A program made the translations under genes and the position numbers. Shown piece by piece: positions 48,774 through 59,769 of a stretch of DNA of 64,000 nt. Source of the stretch: Cupriavidus sp. UYMMa02A. GTDB lineage: Bacteria > Pseudomonadota > Gammaproteobacteria > Burkholderiales > Burkholderiaceae. Positions within the stretch are counted from its first letter, which is position 1. Each line of letters opens with the position of its first letter. The notes beneath the pieces were generated by a model. That model saw only the letters and a program-made list of their open reading frames with translations. It ran no database searches and was not told the origin of the DNA. The stretch spans positions 95,663-159,662 of the forward strand of contig LRMT01000277.1 in assembly GCA_001725945.1 (NCBI GenBank), given 5' to 3'.

Positions 48774-51639
48774 TCAGGCCGGCAGGCGCTGCAGTTGGTC
48801 CTGCAGCTTGGCCAGCGTCTGCTCGAAATCGGACAGGCGCTGGGTTTCCTGCGCCACCACGGCGGGCGGCGCCTTGGCGACAAAGCTCTCGTTCGACAGC
48901 TTGCCACGGCACTTGCCGATCTCGCCGCCGATGCGTTCGATTTCCTTCGACAGGCGCACGCGCTCGGCAGCCACGTCGATCTCGATCTTCAACAGCAGGT
49001 GGTTGCCACCGACGATGGCCACCGGCGCGCCGCGCCTTCGGCCTGCAGGGTGCTGTCGTCTTCGAACACGCGCACCTCGGAAAGTTTCGCCAGTGCCTGG
49101 ATATGCGCGCTGCGTCGCGCAGGAACGCGGTGTCGCCCTGCGCATAAAGCGGGATGCGCTGCGCCGGCGAGATGTTCATTTCACCGCGCAGGTTGCGGCA
49201 GGCATCGACCACGGCCTTGAGCTGCGCCACCCACTGCTCGGCGGCTTCGTCGATCTTGGCCATGGCCGGCAACGGATAGGCCTGCAGCGCGAGGCTTTCG
49301 CTGCCGTCGCCCTTGGCACGGCCTGCCAGCGGCGCGACCTTCTGCCAGAGTTCTTCGGTGATGAACGGGATGATCGGGTGCGCCAGGCGCAGCACCGTTT
49401 CCAGCACGCGCAGCAGCGTGCGGCGCGTGGCGCGCTGCTGGGCTTCGGTGCCGGTCTGGATCTGCACCTTGGCCAGTTCCAGGTACCAGTCGCAGTATTC
49501 GTCCCAGACGAACTTGTAGATCGCGCTGGCGATGTTATCGAAGCGGTACTCGGCGAAGCCCTTTTCCACATCGGCTTCCACGCGCTGCAGCAGCGACACG
49601 ATCCAGCGGTCGGCCTGCGAGAAGTGCAGGTAGCCGTCCGGGCCACAATCGTTGTTGCACGGGCCCATGCCGCAGTCATGGCCCTCGGTGTTCATCAGCA
49701 CGAAGCGTGTGGCGTTCCACAGCTTGTTGCAGAAGTTGCGGTAGCCCTCGCAGCGCCCGGTGTCGAAGTTGATGTTGCGGCCGAGCGTCGCCAGCGACGC
49801 GAACGTGAAGCGCAGCGCATCGGCACCGAAGGCCGGAATCCCTTCGGGGAATTCCTTCTTCGTCTTCTTCTCGATCTTGGGCGCGTCCTTCGGGCGGCGC
49901 AGGCCGGTGGTGCGCTTCGTCAGCAGCGTGTCGAGGTCGATGCCGTCGATCAGGTCCACCGGATCCAGCGTGTTGCCCTCGGACTTGCTCATCTTCTTGC
50001 CTTCCGAGTCGCGCACCAGGCCGTGCACGTAGACGGTATGGAAGGGCACCTGGCCGGTGAAGTGCTTGGTCATCATGACCATGCGCGCCACCCAGAAGAA
50101 GATGATGTCGTAGCCGGTCACCAGCACCGAAGACGGCAGGAAGTGCTTCAGTTCGGGCGTCTCTTCGGGCCAGCCCAGCGAGGAGAACGGCACCAGTGCC
50201 GACGAGAACCACGTATCGAGCACGTCTTCCTCGCGACGCAGCGCCCCGGTGCTGCCGGCGGCCTTCGCCTTGGCGATGGCCTCTTCTTCCGTGCGGGCGA
50301 CAAAGCAGTTGCCGGCATCGTCGTACCACGCCGGGATCTGGTGGCCCCACCAGAGCTGGCGCGAGATGCACCAGTCCTGGATATTGGCCAGCCACTGGTT
50401 GTAGGTGCTGTTCCAGTTCTCGGGCACCAGCTTGATTTCGCCGCTCTGCACGGCGTCGAGCGCCACTTCGGCGATCGAGCGGCCCGGGTAGAACGTGCCT
50501 TCCGGGGCCGGCTTGCTCATCGCGACGAACCACTGGTCGGTCAGCATCGGCTCGATCGCGCTGCCGGTGCGCTCGCTGCGCGGCGTCATCAGCTTGTGCT
50601 TCTTGGTTTCGACCAGCAGGCCCTGCGCTTCCAGGTCGGCAACGATGGCCTTGCGGGCGTCGTAGCGGTCCTGGCCGGCGTAGTTGCCGGGCGCATCGGC
50701 AGTGATCTTCGCGTCCAGCGTGAGGATCGAGATTTGCGGCAGGTTGTGGCGCTGGCCAACGGCGTAGTCGTTGAAGTCGTGCGCCGGCGTCACCTTGACC
50801 ACGCCGGTGCCGAATTCGCGGTCGACGTACTCGTCGGCGATCACGGGGATGCGGCGGCCGGTCAGCGGCAGCTCGACTTCCTTGCCGATCAGGTGGGCGT
50901 AGCGCTCGTCTTCCGGATGAACCATGACGGCCACGTCGCCCAGCATGGTCTCGGGACGCGTGGTGGCAACGGTCAGGTGGGTCAGGCCGCCCTTGGCGTC
51001 GGCCTCGACCAGCGGATAGCGGATATGCCAGAAGAAGCCGTCTTCCTCGACGCTGTCGACTTCCAGGTCCGACACGGCGGTGCCGAGCACCGGGTCCCAG
51101 TTGACCAGGCGCTTGCCACGGTAGATCAGGCCCTGCTCATGCAGGCGCACGAACACTTCGGTGACCGCCTTCGACATGTCCGGCGACATCGTGAAGTACT
51201 CGCGGGTCCAGTCGATCGACGCGCCCATGCGGCGCACCTGGCGCGTGATGGTCGAACCCGACTCTTCCTTCCAGGCCCAGACCTTCTCCGTGAACTTCTC
51301 GCGGCCGAGGTCGTGGCGCGACACGCCCTGTGCTTCCAGCTGGCGCTCCACCACGATCTGCGTGGCAATGCCCGCGTGGTCCGTGCCCGGCACCCACAGC
51401 GTGTTCGCCCCGAGCATGCGCGCGTGGCGGGTCAGGCCATCCATGATGGTCTGGTTGAACGCGTGGCCCATGTGCAGCGTGCCAGTCACATTGGGCGGCG
51501 GCAGCTGGATGGCGAAATCGGGCCGGGCGGGGTCGAACGTCGGCTGGGCGATGCCGCGCTTCTCCCACTCTGGGCCCCATTTCGCCTCGATGGCGGCGGG
51601 TTCGAAGCTCTTGGCAAGGGATTGGTCTTGGGCGGTCAT
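48774..51639 (-). CDS. valS: Valyl-tRNA synthetase (two frameshifts near the 3' end)
   Basis: Class I enzyme that charges tRNA(Val) and edits threonine. I choose ATG 51639 (MTAQDQSLAKSFEPAAIEAK). The open frame continues upstream without family sequence. The HIGH motif is in PPPNVTGTLHMGHAFNQTIM. The editing domain includes HLTVATTRPETMLGDVAVMV and FGTGVVKVTPAHDFNDYAVG. The KMSKS loop is in DSEGKKMSKSEGNTLDPVD. Shifts near 49105 and 49035 interrupt the anticodon-domain to coiled-coil junction. The C-terminal arm reads LLKIEIDVAAERVRLSKEIE and ends QDQLQRLPA. About 955 residues, the normal size. An essential gene broken late by two indels points to read error. Confidence 0.95.
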
Positions 51640-51735
51640 GCTGGGGATGTCGATATTTGGCGTCTGGGCTGTCGCAGGCGGAGTGCTTCGGCCTGCGCCT
51701 GGCGCGGCCGGGTGCAGGGCGCCAGTAAAACGCAA

Positions 51736-51799
51736 ATTATACGGAACGTCGAGGGGCGGGAGGAAATCGTTGCTTCGCGGGGTGGGGGGTCGGTATAAT
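51736..51799. promoter_or_regulatory. Divergent valS/uvrD -10 boxes
   Basis: A TATAAT on the minus strand (51736-51741) faces valS, and a TATAAT on the plus strand (51794-51799) faces uvrD, with TTGCTT 18 bases before the latter. Both sit in the 218-base gap between the divergent genes and are the only promoter-like matches there. Confidence 0.5.
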
Positions 51800-51857
51800 T
51801 TGAGGTTTGGTTTTGGCTTGATGGGTTGTTTGTGACAAATCCATCCCATCCCCCTGA

Positions 51858-54217
51858 ATGTCCGATCTGCTCGCCAACCTGAACGCCGAACAACTTGCCG
51901 CCGTCACGCTGCCTGACGAGCCGGCCCTGATCCTGGCCGGCGCGGCAGCGGCAAGACGCGCGTGCTGACTACGCGTATTGCCTGGCTGATCCAGAACGGA
52001 CGGGTGTCGCCGGCCGGCGTCCTCGCGGTGACCTTTACCAACAAGGCCTCCAAGGAGATGCAGACGCGGCTGTCGTCAATGCTGCCGATCAACACGCGCG
52101 GCATGTGGATCGGCACCTTCCACGGCCTGTGCAACCGCATGCTGCGCGCGCATTTCCGCGATGCCGGCCTGCCGCAGACGTTTGCCATTCTCGACACCCA
52201 GGACCAGCTCTCGGCGCTCAAGCGGCTGATGAAGGCGCTGAATGTCGACGACGAGAAGTATCCGGCCAAGAACCTGCAGTACTTCATCAACAACGCCAAG
52301 GAACAAGGCCTGCGCCCGGCGGACGTGGAGGCGAACGACGATTTCAATCGCCGCTTCGTCGACCTGTACGCCGCCTACGACCAGCAATGCCAGCGCGAGG
52401 GCGTGGTGGACTTTGCCGAGCTGCTGCTGCGCTGCTACGAGCTGCTGCGCTACAACGACGCGATCCGCCAGCACTACCAGCACCGCTTCCGCCATGTGCT
52501 GGTCGATGAGTTCCAGGACACCAACGTGCTGCAGTACCAGTGGCTCAAGCTGCTGGCCGGCTATGGCACGCAGAACCCGGCGGCGGTGTTCGCCGTGGGC
52601 GACGACGACCAGAGCATCTATGCGTTCCGCGGCGCGAATGTCGGCAATATGCGCGACTTCGAGCGCGAATTCCGCGTGGGCAAGCTGATCAAGCTCGAGC
52701 AGAACTACCGCTCGCACGGCCATATCCTCGATTCGGCCAACCACCTGATTTCACACAACGCGCGCCGCCTGGGCAAGAACTTGCGCACTGACGCAGGCCA
52801 TGGCGAGCCGGTGCGGGTGTTCCAGGCCGGCTCGGACGGGCAGGAGGCGAGCTGGATGGTCGAGGAGATCCGCGACCAGATCGCGCAGGGCATGAGCCGC
52901 GCGGAGATTGCCATCCTGTATCGCAGCAACGCCCAGTCGCGCGTCATCGAGCACGCGCTGTTCTCGGCCGGCATCGCGTACCGCGTCTATGGCGGTCTGC
53001 GCTTCTTCGAGCGCGCTGAAATCAAGCACGCGCTGGCTTACCTGCAGTTGCTGGAGAACCCGCGCAACGACGCTGCCTTTGGCCGCGTGGTGAACTTCCC
53101 CGCGCGCGGCATCGGTGCGCGCTCGCTGGAGCAACTCCAGGATGCTGCGCGGCAGTACAACTGCTCGCTGGCGGAGGCCGTGGCCTACGTGCCGGGCGCG
53201 GCTGGCAGCAAGCTGGCAGCATTCGTCCGCCTGATCGAGCAGATGCACGCCGAGACGCGCCGCATGACGCTCGCCGAGACGGTCGAGCACGTGACCAACC
53301 TCAGCGGGTTGATCGCGCATTATCAGGGCGAGAAAGAAGGCCAGGACCGCATCGAGAACTTGCAGGAACTGGTGACCGCGGCGCAGGCGTTCGTCGTCGA
53401 GGAGGGCTATGGGCTGGAGGCGCTCGCTTCCGTGATCCCCGTCGGTTTCGAATCGCGCGTAGCGCAGTCCACGCCGCTGCTGGCGGAAGGCGACCAGGCC
53501 CAGCAGGTGCTGGATCCCGAAGCGCTGCCGGTGGTCATGACGCCGCTGGTAGCCTTCCTCACGCATGCCTCGCTCGAGGCCGGTGACAACCAGGCCCAGG
53601 CTGGCCAGGACGCGGTGCAGATGATGACCGTGCACGCCGCCAAGGGCCTGGAGTTCAACGTGGTGTTCATCACCGGGCTGGAAGAGGGGCTGTTCCCGCA
53701 CGAGAACAGCAAGACCGACACCGACGGGCTCGAGGAAGAGCGCCGGCTGATGTATGTGGCCATCACGCGTGCGCGCGAGCGGCTGTACCTGTCGTTCGCA
53801 CAGAGCCGCGTGCTGCACGGCCAGATGCGCTATCACGTGCGCTCCCGCTTCTTCGAGGAACTGCCTGAAGAAGCGCTGAAGTGGCTCACGCCGCAGCAGC
53901 CGAGCTATGGCGGCGTACGCCGCGAGGAACGGGACAACGCATGGGGCCGCGACTGGTTCCGCAAGCCCGAGGACGTGCCGTATTCGGGTAACAAGCCGAC
54001 TGGCGGCATGGACACCGGCAATGGCTACGCCGATGCGAAGCGCGAGGCCGGTACCGGCTTCCGCGTCGGCCAGCAGGTGTTCCACAACAAGTTCGGTGAA
54101 GGCGTGATCAAGGCGCTAGAAGGCGACGGTGTGGATGCCCGCGCCCAGATCGACTTCAAGCGCCACGGCGCCAAGTGGCTCGCGCTCGCGGTGGCGAAGC
54201 TGGACCCGATCAACTGA
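51858..54217 (+). CDS. uvrD: UvrD/Rep/PcrA-type 3'-5' DNA helicase (frameshifted in Walker A)
   Basis: SF1 helicase for excision and mismatch repair and for removing proteins from DNA. ATG 51858 reads MSDLLANLNAEQLAAVTLPD, then EPALILAGA. One lost G near 51943 breaks the Walker A GAGSGKTRVLTTRIAWL. All other motifs are intact: VTFTNKASKEM (Ia), VDEFQDTN (II), VGDDDQSIYAFRGANVGNM (III), KLEQNYRSHG (IV), MMTVHAAKGLEFNVVFITGL (V) and EERRLMYVAITRARERLYLS (VI). The C-terminus (GFRVGQQVFHNKFGEGVIKA) is the UvrD/PcrA tail domain. About 786 residues. It is divergent from valS. Confidence 0.95.
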
Positions 54218-54241
54218 TCGGGCCAGATCTCGCGCGCCGGT

Positions 54242-55534
54242 TCAGGGAAAGGCAGGCCGGACTTCGGCGGCCTTTTCCTCGGGCGTGTCGACGGTCTTCA
54301 GCGGGTTGATGAACAGCGCGGCGATCGCGCCGACACCGAGCAGTGCCGCCGAGATCATGAAGGGCAGGTTGTAGCTGCCCGTGGTCTCGATCAGGTAGCC
54401 GAACGCCACCGGCGAGATCATGCCGGCCAGGCCGAAGCCCGTGTTCATCATGCCGCCCGCGGTGCCGGCGTACTTGCCCGCGATATCGAGCGGCAGGCTC
54501 CACAGCACGGCGTTGGTCAGCTCCAGGAAGAAGAACGACAGCGACAGCAGGATCACCGCGTTGACCGCGTCGGCCGTGTAGGTCATCGGCACGATGAACA
54601 TCAGCGAACCGGCCAGCCCCAGGAACAGGATCGCGCCGCGCGCGAGGCGCAGGTTTCCGGTGCGCTTGTAGATGCGGTCCGACAGCACGCCGCCGAGCGT
54701 GTCGCCGACCACGCCCGCCATCAGCGGCAGCGCCGTGAACAGTGCGAGCTGCTTCAGGTCGAAGCCGCGTGCTTCCTTCAGGTACGACGGCAGCCAGGTC
54801 AGGTAGACCCACAGCGACCAGCCGTAGCAGAAGTCCACGAACGTCACCAGCCACATGCGCCGGAACAGGCGCCGCCATGGCGTCGCCGCCTTGGCCGAGC
54901 GCTGGCATTCGCCGCGCCGGTAGCCGATCTCCTGCAGTTCCTGCGGTGTCACGCGCTTGTGCTGGTCGGGCGAGTCCTTGAACACGGTGGTGTAGAGCAG
55001 CGTCCATCCGAGGCTGATCGCGCCCAGCACGATGAAGGCTTCACGCCAGCCGGCAGTCGCCACGATGGCCAGCACGATCGGCGGCGTGATCGCGCCACCG
55101 AGCCGCGCAAAGCTGTGCGTGATGCCTTGCGCGAAGCCGCGCTCGGCCACCGGCATCCAGTAGGTAAAGGCGCGCGTCGCGGTCGGAAACGCGCCGCCTT
55201 CGCCGATGCCGAGCACGAAGCGCAGCACCACCAGCATCAGCACGCTGCCGGCGAAGCCGGTCATCACGGTGGCCACGCCCCAGATCAGCGACAGGACGAT
55301 CAGCACCTTCTTGGGCCCGAACTTGTCGGACAGCCAGCCGCCGAGGATCTGCATGGCGGCATAGGGATAGGCAAAGGCCGAGAACACCAGGCCGAGCTGC
55401 GACGAGGTCAGTCCCATTTCTTCGCGGATCAGCGGGGCGGCGACCGAGATGTTGACGCGGTCGATATAGGCGATGAAATACATCAGGCACATGACGCCGA
55501 GGATCATATGCCGGGTCTTGATGCGTTGCTTCAT
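54242..55534 (-). CDS. sauU: Probable sulfoacetate transporter SauU (MFS)
   Basis: Intact 430-residue MFS protein of the anion:cation symporter (ACS) type. AGGAGGTGGT directly precedes ATG 55534 (MKQRIKTRHMILGVMCLMYF). Conserved features are IAYIDRVNISVAAPLIREEM and ILGGWLSDKFGPKKVLIVLS (loop 2-3 motif), RFVLGIGEGGAFPTATRAFT and GGMMNTGFGLAGMISPVAFG. Twelve helices are expected. Position is the main evidence for the specific name. In C. necator H16 the sauSTU operon ends with an MFS gene assigned to sulfoacetate uptake, and here the gene follows sauT and sauS on the same strand. A 254-base gap with no visible gene separates it from sauT. Confidence 0.82.
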   Translation of the reverse strand: MKQRIKTRHMILGVMCLMYFIAYIDRVNISVAAPLIREEMGLTSSQLGLVFSAFAYPYAAMQILGGWLSDKFGPKKVLIVLSLIWGVATVMTGFAGSVLMLVVLRFVLGIGEGGAFPTATRAFTYWMPVAERGFAQGITHSFARLGGAITPPIVLAIVATAGWREAFIVLGAISLGWTLLYTTVFKDSPDQHKRVTPQELQEIGYRRGECQRSAKAATPWRRLFRRMWLVTFVDFCYGWSLWVYLTWLPSYLKEARGFDLKQLALFTALPLMAGVVGDTLGGVLSDRIYKRTGNLRLARGAILFLGLAGSLMFIVPMTYTADAVNAVILLSLSFFFLELTNAVLWSLPLDIAGKYAGTAGGMMNTGFGLAGMISPVAFGYLIETTGSYNLPFMISAALLGVGAIAALFINPLKTVDTPEEKAAEVRPAFP

Positions 55535-55788
55535 ACCACCTCCTTTGCGCGGCTGGCGCGCGTGGCGTTAACGGGGCGGCCGTCCGGCGCATCGGTCCAT
55601 AGCCATGCGCATTCGGGTGGCCGGGCGCGGTGTGTGCCGTGCTGCCCCGTCCTTGAGCAATCTGCTGTCTGTCGGGTTACCGGATAAGTCTTGTCTCCTG
55701 TTCCGGTGCAATATGGGTCGATGGCCTCCTTGGCAATGGTTGTGGACCGGGATGCCGCAAGCCGGGCGCCCCGGGGCTGAGCGGATGT

Positions 55789-57316
55789 TCAGGCGGGGTC
55801 CAGCAGCTTGAGCCGCTGCACCTTGCCGGACGGGCCGCGCGGCAGCTCGGCGATAAAGCGGAACTCTTTCGGCGTCTTGTAGCGGCCCAGTTCGCGCAGG
55901 CAGTGCGCGCGCAGCGCCGCGTCGTCGCAGGGCGTGGCATTGCGCACGACGACGAATGCGACGATCTCCTGCCCATAGGCCGGGTCCGGTACGCCGACCG
56001 CGGCCGCTTCCAGCACGGCGGGGTGCCGCAGCAGCGCTTCATCGATCTCGCGCGGCGCGATGTTCTCGCCGCCTTTGATGATCAGTTCCTTCGCACGCCC
56101 GGTGATGTAGAAGTAGCCGTCCGCGTCGCGGTAGCCGAGGTCGCCCGTGCGCAGCCAGCCGTCGTGCGTGAAGGCGTCGCGCGTGACCTCGGGCGCCTTG
56201 TAGTAGCCCGCCATGATGTTCTCGCCCTGCAGCACGATCTCGCCGATCTGCCGTCGGCAAGCGTCGTGCCATCGCGCCCGAGCACGCGCGCACGCGTGCC
56301 AGAAGGCCGGCCGATGCTGCCGATGCGCCGGTGCTCGGGATTCAGCGGATTGCTGAACGCGGGCGCGGCGGTCTCGGTCATGCCCATGGTCTCGATCACG
56401 CCGATGCCGAAGCGATCTTCGAACGCGCGGTGGTGCTCGGGCGGCAGTGCGGCCGATGCCGAGCGGCAGAAGCGCACGCCTTCGGGTGCCTTGCCGTGCG
56501 GGTCATTGAGCAGGTAGGCGATGATGGTCGGCACCACGTTGAGCCACGTGCAGCCATGGCGCGTGATGTCGTTCCAGAATGAACTGGCGGAGAAGCGCGT
56601 CGGCATTACGACCGATCCGCCGTGGACCAGTGGCGCGATCGCCGTCACGACGAGGCCGTTGATGTGGTACAGCGGCAGCGTGGCCAGCACCCGGTCGGCC
56701 GGGCCGAGCGCATGCTCGCGGCTGACGTTGGCGCCGTTGGCGGCCAGGTTGTGATGCGTGAGCAGGACGCCCTTGGGTGTGCCCGTCGTGCCCGATGTGT
56801 ACATCAGCAGCGCGGGTGCGTCAGGCTCGGGCAGTGGCAGCGGTCGCGCATCCTTCTGTACGACGGGCAGCACAGGCAGGTCCGTGGCGTCGGGCGTGGT
56901 GACCACTACCGGCACATCAAGTCCCGATTCGTGCAGCGCCTCGCGGATCGCGGCTTCGCCGCCGGGCCACGTGAAGATGAGCCGGGTGTCCGAATGCGAC
57001 AGGATGTAGCGCAACTGCGCGGGCTGGCACAGCAGGTTGATCGGATTCACGACCAGCCCGCACGCCATGGTGGCGAGCAGCAGCCGCGCAGTTTGTTCGC
57101 CGTTGGGCAGGTAGACCGACACCGACTGTCCACGCTCCAGTCCGGCTGCCGCGTAGTGTTTGCCGAGTACGCTCGCGTCAGCGGCCAGTGCGCCGAACGT
57201 AAGCGCGTGGCCGGTGTCCGGTGACAGCAGGTACGGCTTGTCGGGTGATTGCGCGGCCTGTGCGGCGATCAGCGTGGCCACGCTGTCGAAAGCCTGGGGT
57301 TCGACGCGCGCGTCAT
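55789..57316 (-). CDS. sauT: Probable sulfoacetate-CoA ligase SauT (two frameshifts)
   Basis: AMP-forming acyl-CoA synthetase. SauT of C. necator makes sulfoacetyl-CoA from sulfoacetate, ATP and CoA. The probable start is ATG 57316, which overlaps the sauS stop as ATGA, but a base loss within the first codons shifts the frame to VEPQAFDSVATLIAAQAAQ. The P-loop is LLMYTSGTTGTPKGVLLTHH. ETMGMTETAAPAFSNPLNPE is the acid-binding region. A shift near 56253 precedes GEIVLQGENIMAGYYKAPEV, then WLRTGDLGYRDADGYFYITG and KELIIKGGENIAPREIDEAL. The catalytic Lys is in LPRGPSGKVQRLKLL. About 510 residues. Assignment to sulfoacetate rests on the neighbours. Confidence 0.84.
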
Positions 57317-58781
57317 TGGCCGACCCTCGCAAAGTAGTCGCCGAGCAACTCGGCTTCATCGGGCACGCGCTCGGCGATGGGCTCGGCAATGCGCGTGATG
57401 TTCAGGTACTGGCGCCAGCCGAGGTTGTCCGAGAAGTTGTTGCCGCCCCACGTGCCGCAGCCCATCGACAGCGAGAACGGCAGGCCGTTGTCGAAATTCC
57501 CGCCCGTGGCGAAGCAGTGCGCCTGGTTGACGATCACGCGCGCCACCGGCAGCTCCAGACCGAGCTGCTGTGCCTGGCGCGCGTTGCTTGTGTGCAGGCT
57601 GACGGAATGACCGGCGCCCATGTAGTCATAGAGGCGAGCCACGCAATCAACCGCCGCCGCGAAGTCGGTGCGCGGTACAGCGTCAGCACGGGCGAGAGCT
57701 TTTCCCCGGAGAACGGGAAGTCGCTGCCCACGCCGCTTTCCTCGACCAGCAGCATGGTTGGCTGCTGGTCGCGCACGCGTTCGAGCCCCGCAAGTTCGGC
57801 AATGCGCCGCGCGCTTTGGCCCGTGGCCTGGCCGGCCAGCTTGCCGTCTTGCCACATCAGCGCTTGCAGCCGCGCCTTTTCGGTCGAGGTGAGCAGCACG
57901 CCGCCTACCGCGGCCAGTGCCCGGAGCATCGGCTTGTAGACCGCGTCAAGCACGACCAGGCTGTTCTCCGATGAGCAGCTTGTCGCGTTATCGAAGGTCT
58001 TGGAGCGAACGATCTTCGTCGCGGCATCATCGAGCGCTGCGCTGGTGTCGATGATCGAGGCTACATTACCGGCACCCACGCCGAATGCCGGCGTACCGCT
58101 CGTGTAGGCCATGCGCACATTGGCCTGCGAGCCGGTGGCGACGATCAGGTCGGCTTGCCGCATCAGTTCGGCCGTGGCCGCTTTCGACACCGGCGAAGGC
58201 AGCATCTGCACGAGGTCGGCGGGCAGGCCGGCCCGCGCGAACTCGGCATGAATGAACGACAGCAGCAGCTCGCACGTGCCCTGGCCCTTCGGCGATGGCG
58301 CGACGATCACACTGTTGCCGCACTTGAGCGCGTTGAGGATCTTGTTGGCCGGCGTGGCCGCCGGATTGGTGGACGGCGTGATGGCCGCCACCACGCCCAC
58401 CGGCCGTGCGATCTCGGTGATGCCTGTTGCTGCGTCCTGCGAGATCACACCGACCGTCTTGCGGCCGTGCAGGTCGCGCAGCAGGCCGAGCGTCTTGCGG
58501 TAGTTCTTGCGGATCTTGTCCTCGACATTGCCGAGCCCTGTGTCGGCAACGGCGCATTCCGCAAGCTGCCGATTGCGCGCGGGCTCCATGATGGCCCACG
58601 CGGCAGCGGCGACGGCCGTGTCGATGGTGGCCTGGTCGGCCCGCGCGAACGCGCGCTGCGCTTGCCTGGCCCGCGCGACAACGTCGGCGACGGTCTGCGC
58701 CGTCTGATCGCGATCGGAACTTGCCGCTAGGGACAAATCGGGATTGTTGGACTGCCGGTGACGCAGTATTTGCACACTCAT
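57313..58781 (-). CDS. sauS: Probable sulfoacetaldehyde dehydrogenase (acylating) SauS (frameshifted)
   Basis: CoA-acylating aldehyde dehydrogenase (EutE/AdhE-like). SauS of C. necator interconverts sulfoacetyl-CoA and sulfoacetaldehyde with NADP(H). The start MSVQILRHRQSNNPDLSLAA lies behind a GGAG. Features are GVVAAITPSTNPAATPANKI, KCGNSVIVAPSPKGQGTCEL and DLIVATGSQANVRMAYTSGT. The catalytic Cys is in FDNATSCSSENSLVVLDAVY. A shift near 57670 leads to AVDCVARLYDYMGAGHSVSL and SLSMGCGTWGGNNFSDNLGW, the conserved end of this subfamily. About 489 residues. It is first in the sauSTU order, overlaps sauT, and is divergent from sauR. Confidence 0.87.
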
Positions 58782-58950
58782 GGATCGACTCCGCAGTTTG
58801 GACTGTGGGGTCCCGCGGCTTCCGCGTGGCTCGCTGTGCGGCGAATGGCGCTGGCCCCGGATCGAATCTAGTGAAGTCAGCGCGGCGGTTCGTCCCAATT
58901 TGTGCGCTTTCGCGAGCGCCGGAACGATGTGCAACACAGAACGCAGTTTT

Positions 58951-58970
58951 CGGGACGTCAGGGCGTCCCG
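58951..58970. promoter_or_regulatory. Candidate SauR operator
   Basis: CGGGACG and CGTCCCG form a 7-bp inverted repeat with a 6-base spacer, extendable to 9 of 10 matches per arm (TTTCGGGACG and CGTCCCGGAA). It lies between divergent sauS and sauR, 21 bases before the sauR ATG. A TATAAATT (58977-58984) follows it, so a bound IclR-type regulator could repress its own gene. Confidence 0.45.
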
Positions 58971-58990
58971 GAATCCTATAAATTGAATCC

Positions 58991-59748
58991 ATGAGCAATC
59001 ACTCGAACGCCGCCGCGGTGCGCGCCTTCCGCATCCTCGAGATCCTGTCCATGGCGGAGGAGCCACTGCCGCTCGCGGCGATCGTGCAGGAAATCGGTCT
59101 GCCGAAGCAGACCGTGCATCGGCTGCTCAAGCAGCTCGAAAGCACGTGGCTGGTGTCGCGCACGGCGGGCAGCCGGTATTACGAATGCTCGTCACGCGTG
59201 CGGCAGTTCGCGGTCAATGTGCTGATGCAGGCGGGGCCCGCGGCGGCGCGCCATGCGATCCTCCAGCAGCTTGTCGACAAGGTTGGCGAGACCTGCAACC
59301 TGACCATGCTGTCCGGCGACGATGTGGTCTATCTCGATCGTGTGGAGACACAGTGGCCGTTGCGGATGCATTTGCAGCCCGGGTCGCGGGTGCCTTTGCA
59401 TTGCTCTGCCAGCGGGAAACTGCTGCTGGCGTTTTGCCTTGCGCTCAACGAGAGCGGGTGATTGCCGGTTTGCCGCTGCGGGCGCAGTCGGCTAACACCA
59501 TTACCGATGTCGAGGTTCTGCGTTCGGAACTTGCCGAGACGCGGCGGCGTCGGCTTGGGGTCAACAATCAGGAGAACCTGCAGGGCATGATTGCTGTTGC
59601 TGTGCCCGTCATGCTCAATCGCAATCGTGCGTGCGCGGCTATCGCCGTGCAGGCGCCGCTGGCGCGGATGTCGATGGATCGCTTGTATGAGTTCGTGCCG
59701 GAGTTGAGGCAGGCGGCGGAGGAGATGGGCAGGACGTTTGGTGAGTGA
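58991..59748 (+). CDS. sauR: IclR family regulator, probable SauR (frameshifted)
   Basis: IclR-type regulators have an N-terminal winged helix and a GAF-like effector domain. The start MSNHSNAAAVRAFRILEILS leads to LAAIVQEIGLPKQTVHRLLK (the recognition helix region) and KVGETCNLTMLSGDDVVYLD, the effector-domain signature. A T-run near 59435 has probably lost a base. With it restored the protein reads LLLAFLPCAQRERVIAGLPL and RRLGVNNQENLQGMIAVAVP. About 252 residues. In C. necator H16, sauR is divergent from sauSTU and is the presumed regulator of that operon. The arrangement here is the same. Confidence 0.87.
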
Positions 59749-59769
59749 TCGAGCGTCGTCCTTGGCGGG

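Noticed and set aside
48808..51798. A 996-codon open frame antisense to valS
   Set aside because: Same explanation: a shadow of a long GC-rich gene. Histidine- and valine-rich nonsense with no domain.
51858..52000. Programmed frameshifting in uvrD or other genes
   Set aside because: There is no slippery heptamer with a downstream structure. Breaks fall at ordinary G, C, A or T runs in unrelated genes, and a disrupted Walker A would not be conserved.
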